Source: Planotetraspora silvatica
Lineage (GTDB): Bacteria > Actinomycetota > Actinomycetes > Streptosporangiales > Streptosporangiaceae
DNA: 64,000 nt
Direction of reading: 5' to 3'
Assembly: GCF_016863315.1 (NCBI RefSeq)
Contig: NZ_BOOQ01000027.1
Span: 62,001-126,000, forward strand
The position numbers and the translations under genes were made by a program. Below, piece by piece: positions 9,853 to 19,579 of the stretch. Below the pieces are notes generated by a model. The model searched no databases. It was not told where the DNA came from and saw nothing but the letters and a program-made list of their open reading frames with translations. The stretch's first letter is position 1. Every line of letters starts with the position of its first letter.

Positions 9853-11733
9853 CTAAGCGGGCGGCGCGTTCATCGCGTTGACGGCGGCGGCGATCTCCGC
9901 GCGCAGCTCAGCCGCCCGCCGGCTGAGCGCCGTGATCGTCTCGAGGCGCTCGCTGCCCGACGCGCGGGCCCGGTCCCTGCCGGCCGGGTCCCCGGCCGCC
10001 GCCGACCTGAGCTCCGCCCGGCGCGCCTCCAGTTCACGGCGCTGCTTGGCCAGCGCCTCGTCGGCCGTCTGCTCCACCGCCGTGCGCCAGCCCGCCACTT
10101 CTCGCTGCAGCGCGAGCGCGAGCTCGCCGGAGGCCTGCGCGAACTGCTCGGCCAGCAGGCGCCGCAGCGAGGCCTGGTTCCGCTGGACCTCGTCCCAGCC
10201 CCGGCGCCGGGCGATCACCGCCGCCGCCAGCACCGGGCCGACCACGAACCCCACAGGCGTGAGGTGCGCGAGCATGAGCCCGATCGAGGCCGCCATCGAG
10301 GCGGCGGGGACGCCCTCGCGGAAGAAGTCGAACCGCGTGGGCGCGGACGGCTCGATCCGCAGGTCGCGCGCCCGTACGGCGGGCATCGCGACCCGGGCGA
10401 GGTCCATCTCGGCCGGGGCGAGGCCCAGGGACGCGAGGAACTCGTTGAGCGCCTGGGTGGTCAGCGTGTGCGCCTCGTCGAGGATCTCGTCCCAGGCGGC
10501 CTGGAGGGAGCGTTCCACGCTGTCGGGAAGCTGGTCGAGGTAGCGGTCGATCTTCGCCCGGGAGTCCAGCTCGCTGATCGCCTCCTCGTACGGCCGCCGG
10601 ATCTCGGCCAGACGGGCCCGGACGAGCCCGGCGACCTCCTGCCCGAGGAACTGGTTGCCCGCGCCGAGCCTGCGGCGCTCGCGGGCCGTCGTGGCGAGCT
10701 CGGCCAGGGCCTTCTCGACGTCGGCCAGCCGGCTCGCGGGCTCGGTCCCGTCGTCGGACCCGGCGGCGACCCGGTCCTGGGCGACGGCGGCGAGCGCCGA
10801 CAACACCGAGGTCGCGGCCGAGAGCACGGTGGCGCTCCTGGCGAGCTCGCGCGCACCCGCGCAGCCGCGGATGTAGTCCTCCAGCGCCGCCATCCCACTG
10901 CGGACGCGCAGCGCGTCGGCGCGCTCCGCGTCCCCCATGGACAGCAGCGCCGCCGACGCCTCATGGAGCTTCGCGCTGACGGGCAGCCAGGGCGCGTCGA
11001 GCAGGTGCCGCAGCCGCTCTCCTGGCCCTCCTGATTCGCCCGGCTCGCCGACGAAGGCCGCCAGGCGGGCGCGGTTCTCCGCGAGGAGGCTTTGCCAGTT
11101 GGCGCTGTCCTCCACCTTGGTGAGGACGAACGCGACGGCCTGCACGCGCTCCGCGGCCTCGGCGAGGAACTCCAGCTCGTGCCGGAGCACGGGCTGGTCC
11201 TGGGCGCTGAGGGTGAACAGCAGCGCGTCGGCGCGCTGGAGCGTCGCGACGGTCACCTGGCGGTGCCCGACGGTGAGGCTGTCCACGCCGGGGGTGTCGA
11301 GTAGGCGCACGCCCCGCAGCAGCGGGTGGTTCATCGTGACGTCGACGCTCACCACGTCCCGCCGCCGTGACGGGTCGCCGGCCATCGACGCGTAGTCGGT
11401 GAGCTGCCCGGGGTCGATGGGGAAGCTCCCCGCGACCTGGTCGGTGACGACGGCGGTCAGCGCGGGCCCGTACCGCAGGGCCAGGCAGCAGTTGGTCGCC
11501 ACGTCGGCGTCGACGGGGAGCAGCCCCGGCCGGCCGAGCATCGAGTTGATCAGGCGGCTCTTGCCGCGTTTTTGCGCCCCGGCGACCACGATGGTCGTCT
11601 CGTCCTCCTTCCAGCGCGCCGCCACCTTGGCGAGGATCTCCGACAGGTCCTCGCGGCCGTGCCGCCTGGCCAGGGTGTTCACCTCGTTGGCGAGCCGCAG
11701 CACCTGGTTGACGGATTCAGCGGTGGTCGGCAT
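9853..11733 (-). CDS. Dynamin-like GTPase (second of pair)
   Basis: 626 residues; bacterial dynamins bind GTP, self-assemble on membranes and remodel or repair them. G1 is GAQKRGKS (about residues 52-59), G3 is LLDTPGVDSL, and G4 is LTKVED. A long helical middle region is followed by a hydrophobic hairpin (about 478-510, ASIGLMLAHLTPVGFVVGPVLAA), the membrane paddle, and a C-terminal coiled coil rich in Ala, Arg and Glu. Its ATG lies inside the 3' end of the upstream dynamin gene (17-base overlap), so the two are translationally coupled, as in dynamin pairs such as mycobacterial IniA/IniC. The gene converges on the Hsp70 gene. Confidence 0.88.
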   Translation of the reverse strand: MPTTAESVNQVLRLANEVNTLARRHGREDLSEILAKVAARWKEDETTIVVAGAQKRGKSRLINSMLGRPGLLPVDADVATNCCLALRYGPALTAVVTDQVAGSFPIDPGQLTDYASMAGDPSRRRDVVSVDVTMNHPLLRGVRLLDTPGVDSLTVGHRQVTVATLQRADALLFTLSAQDQPVLRHELEFLAEAAERVQAVAFVLTKVEDSANWQSLLAENRARLAAFVGEPGESGGPGERLRHLLDAPWLPVSAKLHEASAALLSMGDAERADALRVRSGMAALEDYIRGCAGARELARSATVLSAATSVLSALAAVAQDRVAAGSDDGTEPASRLADVEKALAELATTARERRRLGAGNQFLGQEVAGLVRARLAEIRRPYEEAISELDSRAKIDRYLDQLPDSVERSLQAAWDEILDEAHTLTTQALNEFLASLGLAPAEMDLARVAMPAVRARDLRIEPSAPTRFDFFREGVPAASMAASIGLMLAHLTPVGFVVGPVLAAAVIARRRGWDEVQRNQASLRRLLAEQFAQASGELALALQREVAGWRTAVEQTADEALAKQRRELEARRAELRSAAAGDPAGRDRARASGSERLETITALSRRAAELRAEIAAAVNAMNAPPA

Positions 11734-13573
11734 GTCCGGGATCCTCCTGGGCGGGCCGCGCGCCGGAGAGCGCGATGGCGGCGAAGGTGTCGCACACGGT
11801 CTCCGCGGCCCGCCGTACCCGCCGCGGCAGCGGGCGGTGCAGGAGCGAGCGGAACCGCGCGCTCAGGGCGGCGGCCAGGGCGGCGACGTCCTGGGATGCC
11901 GTGCCCGCGGGAGCCCCGACCTGGGTGGCGCCCTCGTCACCCTCCATGAGGTGGTCGAGGGCCGTCCGGTCCTCCGGGGTGATCAGGGGTGACGCACGCA
12001 GCAGCCGTACGGCGTCGCCGTCCACGGGCACGGCGGGAACCGCGGGCACGCGCACGGGCGGAGCGGGAGCGTCCGCCGTCGAAGGGGCCGACGCCAGGTC
12101 CTCCAGCACACGCAGGACGTCATGGGCCCGCTGGCCGCCCACCCTGCCCTCGGCCATCGTCGCGAGCCCTCGCCAGCGGGCGGACGCCGTCCGGGCGGCC
12201 TCCGAGACCTCCTGCGGGGACGCGCCCGGCGCCAGTCCCAGCTGCGCCGCGGGGTCGTCCGAGCGGGCCAGCCGGAGCAACTCCGCCTGCGCCGGCTCGT
12301 CGAGCACGAGCCGGCCGCGGCTCATCGCCTCCACCGCCGCGAAGATCCGCAGTCCGCCGAGCCCCGCCGCGATCGGCCGGGTCTCGTCGAGCTCGGCCGC
12401 CAGCGCGTCGAGCGTCGTACGGTCCGAGCCGAACGCCGTGGCGCGGGCCAGCCGGCGGAGCTGGTTGATCCCGTCCAGGGCCTTGAGCTGGCCGGCCCTG
12501 CGGGCGAAGTGCGTGATTCCGGCGGCGACCGTACGGCCAGGCGGGGGCGAGCCCGCCCCGAAGCCCGAGCGCTCCAGCAGGACGCGGCCGAGCGACTCCG
12601 GGTCGGCGGCCCGCCCGCTCCTGAGTGCGGAGACGGCGGCGCGGATGCCGTACCGGTGAAGCCGCCTGACCAGACGGCGTCCCGTCTCGGCGGGGACGGG
12701 GGAGTAGGGCGAGCCGGCGAAGTCGTTGAGGTCGAGCAGCAGGTAGTCGAGCTTGTGCTCGTCGAGCGCGGCCAGCGCGGTCAGCGCCTCGATGTCCCCG
12801 TCGCCGACGACGGGCGTCCGCGCGGTCTCCGCGAGCAGCCCGATCACCGGGACCACGTCGTACACCGCCGTGCGCAGGTCCGCGTACGCCCGTGCGGCCA
12901 GTCTCCGGGCGGTCGGCCACGGATCGTCCTCGTCGCCCCGCCGGTCGATCTGGCTCAGCACGGCCAGCGTGTTGACGCACGTCATGCCGCACGCCTCGGT
13001 CAAGTTCCTGAACTCGGTGAGGATGTCGTCGTCGAACCGCTGCACGTAGCGCAGGACGTAGATCAGCGCCTGGGCTCTGTCGTCGTCCTCGGCGGTGCCG
13101 AACAACATCCGCCGCGCCGCACGCTCGTTCCCGGCGGTGAGCGTGTTCATCCCCGGCGTGTCCACGACGGTGACGGCGCGCAACGCCTCCGCGGAGAGCC
13201 GGACGCGGGCACGGACGATCTCGGCCACGGGTGCGCCGAGGTCGGCGGGCAGCCGGTCGTCCGGCTCCAGCCGCGACACCATGACGCGGCCGTCGCCGAG
13301 CTCGACCTCGATGCGGCCGTGGTCGGCGCCGTACTCGTACTGGGTGACGAACGGCGTGCACTCACCGGGGGCGACCAGCGCGACGGGGTAGCCGAGGAGC
13401 GCGTTGACCAGCGTGGACTTGCCGCTGCTCACCGACCCGGCCACCGCCACCTTCAGCGGCGCGTCGAGCCGTGACCGCACCTGGGCGACCTTCTCCCGCA
13501 GGCCGGGATCGGCCAGCTTGGCGGTCGTGGCGTCGCACAGCTCCCTGAGCCGGTCGCTGGGGTCCGGCGTCAT
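11717..13573 (-). CDS. Dynamin-like GTPase (first of pair)
   Basis: 618 residues starting MTPDPSDRL. G1 is AGSVSSGKSTLVNALLG (about residues 42-58), G3 is VVDTPGMNTL and the G4 position reads LSQIDRRGDE, so the usual Asn/Thr-Lys is replaced by Ser-Gln, which may weaken guanine specificity. A helical stalk follows; a clear membrane hairpin is not obvious, so this is probably the soluble partner of the gene at 9853, as in two-component bacterial dynamins. The ATG overlaps the stop of the small upstream gene by four bases (ATGA), and the 3' end overlaps the next gene, so three genes form one coupled operon. Confidence 0.87.
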   Translation of the reverse strand: MTPDPSDRLRELCDATTAKLADPGLREKVAQVRSRLDAPLKVAVAGSVSSGKSTLVNALLGYPVALVAPGECTPFVTQYEYGADHGRIEVELGDGRVMVSRLEPDDRLPADLGAPVAEIVRARVRLSAEALRAVTVVDTPGMNTLTAGNERAARRMLFGTAEDDDRAQALIYVLRYVQRFDDDILTEFRNLTEACGMTCVNTLAVLSQIDRRGDEDDPWPTARRLAARAYADLRTAVYDVVPVIGLLAETARTPVVGDGDIEALTALAALDEHKLDYLLLDLNDFAGSPYSPVPAETGRRLVRRLHRYGIRAAVSALRSGRAADPESLGRVLLERSGFGAGSPPPGRTVAAGITHFARRAGQLKALDGINQLRRLARATAFGSDRTTLDALAAELDETRPIAAGLGGLRIFAAVEAMSRGRLVLDEPAQAELLRLARSDDPAAQLGLAPGASPQEVSEAARTASARWRGLATMAEGRVGGQRAHDVLRVLEDLASAPSTADAPAPPVRVPAVPAVPVDGDAVRLLRASPLITPEDRTALDHLMEGDEGATQVGAPAGTASQDVAALAAALSARFRSLLHRPLPRRVRRAAETVCDTFAAIALSGARPAQEDPGHADHR

Positions 13574-13869
13574 CCGTGCCCGTCCCCGTCTCCGGAGTAG
13601 CCGTCGTGGGGGTGATGGTGTTCGTGCCACGCGGCGGGGTCGTCGTGGGAGAACTCCGCGCCGGGATCCCAGTAAGCGGATTCGGGGGGCTCGGAGGCGA
13701 AGGGATCATATTCGACTGGATCGAAATGGCCATCTTCGGGTGAATTGACGGTTTCATCGAACATTGCGGTGCTTTCTTCCTCGGTCGGAGAAAGGACCGG
13801 GTCGTAAAGCAGACGCTGGAACTCCATTAGCTCCGCACCGTCGAGATCATGATTACGGTCGAATATCAT
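13570..13869 (-). CDS. Small acidic His-rich protein with EF-hand-like motif, operon leader
   Basis: A 99-residue acidic protein. The N-terminus contains an EF-hand-like loop, DRNHDLDGAELMEF, but with one extra residue compared with the canonical 12-residue loop, so calcium binding is only possible. The C-terminus is rich in Asp, His and Gly (HEHHHPHDGYSGDGDG) and could bind metal. No signal peptide or membrane helix. It is the first gene of the dynamin operon and overlaps the next start by ATGA, so it is probably a functional partner. Its promoter faces that of the divergent sigma factor at 13950. I do not recognise a named family. Confidence 0.65.
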   Translation of the reverse strand: MIFDRNHDLDGAELMEFQRLLYDPVLSPTEEESTAMFDETVNSPEDGHFDPVEYDPFASEPPESAYWDPGAEFSHDDPAAWHEHHHPHDGYSGDGDGHG

Positions 13870-13949
13870 GCCCGCTTATCCCCTGCCGGTGCGGCGTTCC
13901 ACGTGATCTCATCGTGGCAGATTTCCGGACCTGGGGAGGTCGTCAGCGG

Positions 13950-14495
13950 ATGTCTGCCCCCACAGTCGGCGACGACGAGAACATCCTTCTTCCGGCCGCG
14001 CGCGCGGGAGACGCGGAGGCCTTCCGGCTCCTGTGGGCTCCCCTCGAGCGCAGGGCGTTCGGCCTCTGCCTGCACCTCACGGATAACCGGGCGGACGCGC
14101 TCGACGCGCTCCAGGAGACCCAGATCGCCGTGTGGCGCAACCTCGACCGCTTCGAGGGCCGGGCGCCGTTCGCCGCCTGGGTCATGGTGATCGCGCGCAA
14201 CTCCGCCCGTTCGGTGGTGCGGCGGGTCAGGGCGGCGCGCGAGGACCTGCTCTTCCCCGAGGCCGCGGAGCCGGAGGCCGTGGAGAGCGGTTTCGACGAG
14301 ACCGTCGCGGGGCTGGTCGACCTGCGCCGCGCGCTGGCCACGCTCCCCGAGACGCACAAGGAGGCCCTGCTGCTGTGGGCGGGCGGGCTCACCTACGAGC
14401 AGACGGCGGCGGCGCTCCAGGTCCCGCTGAACACGGTCAGGATCTGGATCTTCCGGGCGCGCAAGGCACTGCGGGAGACGCTCGGGCAGCCGTGA
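13950..14495 (+). CDS. ECF-type sigma-70 family RNA polymerase sigma factor
   Basis: 181 residues with sigma region 2 (AFRLLWAPLERRAFGLCLHLTDNRADALDALQ...) and region 4 (LPETHKEALLLW, then GLTYEQTAAALQVPLNTVRIWIFRARKAL, the helix-turn-helix) and nothing else, as in ECF sigma factors. GGGGAGGT lies 9 bases before the ATG. No anti-sigma factor is next to it. It stands between the divergent dynamin operon and the convergent GrpE-like gene, so it may drive one or more of the chaperone/dynamin transcripts; that is inferred from position only. Confidence 0.88.
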   Translation: MSAPTVGDDENILLPAARAGDAEAFRLLWAPLERRAFGLCLHLTDNRADALDALQETQIAVWRNLDRFEGRAPFAAWVMVIARNSARSVVRRVRAAREDLLFPEAAEPEAVESGFDETVAGLVDLRRALATLPETHKEALLLWAGGLTYEQTAAALQVPLNTVRIWIFRARKALRETLGQP

Positions 14496-14506
14496 GCTCC
14501 GGCGCA

Positions 14507-15709
14507 TCAGGGCTCCAGCCGGTAGACGGCCACCCTTGGCACACGCACGACGCGGTCGCCGTCGACGTATCCGGGGCGTTCGGTGCTCGCGACGACGTCC
14601 CGGAGGCGGGGGTCGGCCGTCGGGACGACCTCGACCGCTTCGTGCACGCGCCCGTCGAACGGCTGCCCGTCGGCCCGGATCTCGTGGACCCCGGCCGTTC
14701 CGAGAGCGTCCAGGAGACGGGCCGCCAGGAACGGATGCCGCTCGCTGAGCTGGTCCCGGAACCGGATGCAGGCGTCCACGAGGGCGTCCCTGCCGGGCTC
14801 GGAGGCGAGCAGCCGGTCGATCTGCTGCGCCAAGGCCTCGCTCACCCTTCCGTCCGCGACCTCCCGCAGAGATCCTGCGAGATGACCGAGCCCGCCGGGC
14901 GCGGCCGTCCAGGAGGGCGTTCCCATTGCCGCGGCCGTTCCCGGGGGCGCCGACGCGGGTGAGCCTGCCGCCCATGCGGACGCGACGGGGGCGGGCCCTC
15001 CGGAATGGGACGGCTGGACGGTGGGCACTCCTGGAGGCCAGGTCTCCATCCGCGGCTCCCGCCGCCCGCGCGTGACGAAGACCGCGCCCACCGCGACCCC
15101 GCCGACGAGCAGGACGAGGGCGAGCCCGCCAAGCAGCCAGCCTCCTGAGGAGCCGCTGGGCGTCACCGGCACAGGGGTGGTGATCCGGGTCGTCACGGGC
15201 GCCGGTTTCGTGGCGTCGGAGGTCGGCGGGGTGACGCGCGGGGTCGCGCCCTTGCCGGGCTTGACCGGCCCGCCACCCTTCGCGGGGCTCTTGGTGGACT
15301 CCGGCTTCCTGGTCTTCTCCCCGGCTCCCTGCCCGGGCCCGTCGGTCGTCTTGGGCCTCACCGTGACTTTGGAATCGGAGGTCACCGGGGGAGGCTCGAC
15401 CGGGGCGGCCGCTCCGGCCACGCTCAGGGGAGTGATCCCACGGAGCTTCCCAGGGGTCGCCGCGGCCTGGTCCGCCGATGCGGGGTCACCTGCCGGCTCC
15501 GTCGCCCTCTCCGGAGTGGTGACGACGGCCACCGGCTCCGTGTTGGCGGCCCGTTCCGTCTGCGTTCCTCCTGATCCGCAACCGGCGAGGACGACGACGA
15601 TCAGCAGCAGGCCGGGCCCTGCGAGGTGACGGCGTCCGATCGCCGGTGACGATGACGTCGCCGCTCGGGGGCCTCGCCGGCCCCGGTGACCGGGTCGAGT
15701 GGGGTTCAT
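14507..15709 (-). CDS. Membrane-anchored GrpE-like protein (putative lipoprotein)
   Basis: 400 residues. An unusually long basic N-region is followed by a hydrophobic stretch and a lipobox LAGC (Cys about 44). Residues 45-185 are Pro/Thr/Lys-rich. A second hydrophobic helix (about 188-211) is followed by RGRREPRM, which predicts a cytoplasmic C-terminus. The last ~125 residues resemble GrpE, the Hsp70 nucleotide exchange factor: a helix, then LLDALGTAGVHEI, FDGRVHEAVEVV (the GrpE signature), STERPGYVDGDRVVRVPRVAVY. The ATG has a purine-rich AGGACAAGGG upstream. It follows the Asp-repeat gene by 52 bp on the same strand. Likely exchange factor for the Hsp70-like proteins of this locus; partner choice is inferred. 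Confidence 0.75.
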   Translation of the reverse strand: MNPTRPGHRGRRGPRAATSSSPAIGRRHLAGPGLLLIVVVLAGCGSGGTQTERAANTEPVAVVTTPERATEPAGDPASADQAAATPGKLRGITPLSVAGAAAPVEPPPVTSDSKVTVRPKTTDGPGQGAGEKTRKPESTKSPAKGGGPVKPGKGATPRVTPPTSDATKPAPVTTRITTPVPVTPSGSSGGWLLGGLALVLLVGGVAVGAVFVTRGRREPRMETWPPGVPTVQPSHSGGPAPVASAWAAGSPASAPPGTAAAMGTPSWTAAPGGLGHLAGSLREVADGRVSEALAQQIDRLLASEPGRDALVDACIRFRDQLSERHPFLAARLLDALGTAGVHEIRADGQPFDGRVHEAVEVVPTADPRLRDVVASTERPGYVDGDRVVRVPRVAVYRLEP

Positions 15710-15761
15710 GCCCTTGTCCTCCTGTCGAGCCGGACGTCCTGGCCTGAGGCTCCTCCCGGCT

Positions 15762-16607
<846 letters not shown>

Positions 16608-16695
16608 GCGTTGCTCCGTCGTGATCGGGACAGGTGCGTCACGAATGGGATGCCGGCGGAGGGCGCATTGTTTCAGCCGGGGCCCGACGGAATTC

Positions 16696-16721
16696 CCCGC
16701 CGGCCGTCGCGGGCCGGCGGG
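16696..16721 (-). terminator. Hairpin downstream of the GNAT gene
   Basis: A 10-bp perfect stem (CCCGCCGGCC / GGCCGGCGGG) with a 6-base loop lies just 3' of the acetyltransferase stop on the minus strand and upstream of the Asp-repeat gene. No long U tract, as usual in actinobacteria. Confidence 0.5.
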
Positions 16722-16728
16722 AGGGACG

Positions 16729-17304
16729 TCAGTCGCGCGGGCCCGAGGCCGGCCACGGACCGGGCGTCACGCCCTCGTCCTCGTCGCCGGGCACGTTCAG
16801 CCTGGTGTCGTAGATCCGGAAGCCGCGGGCCTGGTAGTTCGCCAGGGCCGCCGGGCCGTCCAGCGAGCAGGTGTGCACCCAGACGCGGCGCGTCTCGTCC
16901 CGGCCGGGCCAGCGGTCGGCGAGGTCCCAGGCGCGGGCCGCCCCGGTCGCCAGCAGGTGCCCGCCGAGGCCCTGCCCGATGGCGTACGGCAGGAGCCCGA
17001 AGCTGGCGATCTCCACCACGCCTTCCTCCTGGGCGACGAGCTCCACGTATCCGGCGGGCGTCCCCCGCGACCAGGCGACCCACGTCTCGACGCCGGGACG
17101 GCTGAGCCAGTCCATCCACTGCCGCCAGGTCCAGGGCAGCCGCATGGTCCACTGCCAGTCGCCGCCCACCGCGGTGTAGAGGAACCGGCTGAACTCAGGG
17201 CTCGGCCGTTCCGCGCGGACGACCTCGGCGGGGGTGGGAAGAGGGCGGCCGGGACGTACGTCGCCGGGGCTGGTCTGTTCGAGATACCACGTGGTCACGT
17301 CCAT
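16729..17304 (-). CDS. GNAT-family N-acetyltransferase
   Basis: 191 residues. The central strand YVELVAQEEGVVEIASFGLLP and the acetyl-CoA loop GQGLGGHLLATGA are the GNAT motif A; NYQARGFRIYDTR is the usual C-terminal Asn-Tyr-x-x-x-GF segment. The substrate is unknown. The ATG at 17304 has AAGG six bases upstream and is preferred to a TTG five codons earlier. Divergent from the RecQ gene. Confidence 0.85.
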   Translation of the reverse strand: MDVTTWYLEQTSPGDVRPGRPLPTPAEVVRAERPSPEFSRFLYTAVGGDWQWTMRLPWTWRQWMDWLSRPGVETWVAWSRGTPAGYVELVAQEEGVVEIASFGLLPYAIGQGLGGHLLATGAARAWDLADRWPGRDETRRVWVHTCSLDGPAALANYQARGFRIYDTRLNVPGDEDEGVTPGPWPASGPRD

Positions 17305-17412
17305 AGCAGGCCTTATCAAACCATGACATCTCGCCCGCCCGGCGGCTCCCCTCGGCCGCCAGGCCGCCGGGTACGGGGCCTTTCGTCACCTGAACCTGGT
17401 ACCAATGACCGG

Positions 17413-19521
17413 GTGAGCGAAGAGGAGTCCCTGAGAGAAGAGGCCGAGGCCCGGTTGCGGGCGCTGGCCGGCGACGGCGCGCGCCTGCGCGACGACCAGT
17501 GGGCGGCGATCAAGGCGCTGGTCGTCGACCGCCGCCGGGCGCTGGTCGTCCAGCGCACGGGCTGGGGCAAGTCCGCCGTCTACTTCATCGCGACGGCTCT
17601 GCTGCGCGAGCTGGGCGAGGGCCCGACGGTCATCGTCTCCCCGCTGCTGGCGCTCATGCGCAACCAGATCGCCGCCGCCGAACGCGCCGGCATCCACGCC
17701 GCCACCATCAACTCGGCCAACCCGGAGGAGTGGGAGAAGACCTACGCCCAGGTCGCCGAGGGCATGGTCGACGTGCTCCTGGTCAGCCCCGAGCGGCTGA
17801 ACAACCCCGAGTTCCGCGACCAGGTCCTCCCCGAACTGGCCGAGAGCGCCGGCCTCGTCGTGATCGACGAGGCCCACTGCATCTCCGACTGGGGGCATGA
17901 CTTCCGTCCCGACTACCGCCGGCTCCGCACGATGCTCGCCGAGCTTCCGCCGGGCATCCCCGTGCTCGCCACCACCGCGACCGCCAACGCGCGGGTGACC
18001 CGTGACGTGGCCGAGCAACTGGCCGTGGTCGCGGACCCGGAGGGGGCCGATCTCGGTGACGTCCTGGTCCTGCGGGGGCCGCTGGAGCGCGAGAGCCTCC
18101 ACCTCGGCGTCGTACGGCTCCGCGGTGCGGAGCAGCGGCTCGCGTGGCTGGCCAGGACGCTCCACGAGCTGCCCGGGTCGGGCATCGTCTACACGCTGAC
18201 CGTGGCGGCCGCCCAGGAGATCGCCGCCTACCTGCGCGAGCAGGGGCATCCCGTCGTGGCCTACACCGGGCAGACCGAGCCCGCCGAACGGCTGGCCGCC
18301 GAGGAGGATCTGCTCGCCAACAGGATCAAGGCGCTGGTCGCCACCTCGGCCCTCGGTATGGGGTTCGACAAGCCCGACCTCGGCTTCGTCGTGCATGTGG
18401 GCGCTCCGCCGTCCCCGGTGGCGTACTACCAGCAGGTCGGCAGAGCGGGGCGCGGGGTCGAGCAGGCCGAGGTGATCCTCCTGCCCGGCGCCGAGGACCA
18501 GGAGATCTGGAGCTATTTCGGCTCGCTGGCGTTCCCGCCCGAGCCGGTGGTCCGCACGACCCTGGACGCACTCGCCGAAGCGGAGATCATGTCGACCGCC
18601 GCCCTGGAGACGCGCGTCGACCTCAGCCGCAGCCGCATGGAGATGATGCTCAAGGTGCTCGACGTGGACGGCGCGGTCCGCCGGGTCAAGGGCGGATGGG
18701 AGGCGACCGGCGAGCCGTGGGCCTACGACGCCGATCGTTACGCGCGGGTCGCGGCGGAGCGCAAGGCCGAGCAGGACGCCATGCTCGGCTACATCACGAC
18801 GGCCGACTGCCGGGAGGAGTTCCTCCGCCGCCACCTGGACGACGATGCCGCGACCCCGTGCGGCCGCTGCGACAACTGCACCGGCGCCCATCGCTCCGCG
18901 GAGATCGCGCAGGAGGCCGTCGAAGCCGCCCGGGCCCGGCTCACGCGGCCGGGGATCGAGATCGAGCCGCGTCGGCAGTGGCCGACCGGGCTGGCCGACC
19001 TCAAGGGCCGGATCAAGCCGGACCTGGCGGCCGACTCCGGGCGCGCGCTCGGCCGGCTGACCGACATCGGCTGGGGCACCCGGCTCAGGGAGCTGCTCGC
19101 GGCGGGCGACGCCCCCGTGCCGGGCGAGGTGCTCGCCGCGGTCGTCGAGGTCCTCACGTCGTGGAGCTGGGCGGAGCGGCCCGTCGCGGTGGTGAGCGTT
19201 CCCTCGGCCGGCCGTCCCGAGCTGGTCCGGAGTCTCGGCGAGGGGATCGCGCGGATCGGCCGGCTGACCTACCTGGGCGAGCTGGGTTACCGCAGCGGAT
19301 CACCGGGCCGTCAGTACAACAGCGCGCAGCGGGTGGCCGCCATCCGGCACACCCTGGCGATGCCGCGAGAGCTGGGCGGCAGGATCGCCGAGCTGGGCGG
19401 CCCCGTGCTCCTCGTGGACGATCGCGTCGACACCGGCTGGACGATGGCCCTCGCCGCCGCCCAGATCCGGCACGCGGGCGCCCCCGCGGTGTTGCCCCTG
19501 GCACTGGCCACGACCACCTGA
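17413..19521 (+). CDS. RecQ-family ATP-dependent DNA helicase with C-terminal phosphoribosyltransferase-like domain
   Basis: 702 residues. Motif I is QRTGWGKSAVYF, motif II VIDEAHCISDWGHDFRPDY, the usual RecQ signature; motif VI is QQVGRAGRG. A zinc site follows (CREEF...CGRCDNC). Instead of an HRDC domain the C-terminus (about 560-702) looks like a type I phosphoribosyltransferase: GRQYNSAQR and GPVLLVDDRVDTGWTM correspond to the PRPP-binding loop, and the last strand is VLPLALATT. The GTG start is where similarity begins. Such a fusion suggests repair linked to nucleotide sensing, which is an inference. It is followed by a strong hairpin shared with the convergent PfkB gene. Confidence 0.9.
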   Translation: MSEEESLREEAEARLRALAGDGARLRDDQWAAIKALVVDRRRALVVQRTGWGKSAVYFIATALLRELGEGPTVIVSPLLALMRNQIAAAERAGIHAATINSANPEEWEKTYAQVAEGMVDVLLVSPERLNNPEFRDQVLPELAESAGLVVIDEAHCISDWGHDFRPDYRRLRTMLAELPPGIPVLATTATANARVTRDVAEQLAVVADPEGADLGDVLVLRGPLERESLHLGVVRLRGAEQRLAWLARTLHELPGSGIVYTLTVAAAQEIAAYLREQGHPVVAYTGQTEPAERLAAEEDLLANRIKALVATSALGMGFDKPDLGFVVHVGAPPSPVAYYQQVGRAGRGVEQAEVILLPGAEDQEIWSYFGSLAFPPEPVVRTTLDALAEAEIMSTAALETRVDLSRSRMEMMLKVLDVDGAVRRVKGGWEATGEPWAYDADRYARVAAERKAEQDAMLGYITTADCREEFLRRHLDDDAATPCGRCDNCTGAHRSAEIAQEAVEAARARLTRPGIEIEPRRQWPTGLADLKGRIKPDLAADSGRALGRLTDIGWGTRLRELLAAGDAPVPGEVLAAVVEVLTSWSWAERPVAVVSVPSAGRPELVRSLGEGIARIGRLTYLGELGYRSGSPGRQYNSAQRVAAIRHTLAMPRELGGRIAELGGPVLLVDDRVDTGWTMALAAAQIRHAGAPAVLPLALATTT

Positions 19522-19533
19522 GGGCGGGACGAC

Positions 19534-19567
19534 GGAAGGGCCCCCGCCACGAGGCGGGAGCCCTTCC
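19534..19567. terminator. Bidirectional hairpin terminator between convergent recQ-like and pfkB-like genes
   Basis: A 15-bp stem with one mismatch (GGAAGGGCCCCCGCC against GGCGGGAGCCCTTCC) and a 4-base loop lies 13 bp after the helicase stop and 13 bp before the kinase stop, so it can end both transcripts. Confidence 0.75.
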
Positions 19568-19579
19568 GGAGAAGCCGGA

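Noticed and set aside
13890-13915. CCACG...CGTGG inverted pair as an operator for the sigma/dynamin promoters
   Set aside because: Only a 5-bp arm with a 9-base gap; expected by chance in high-GC DNA.
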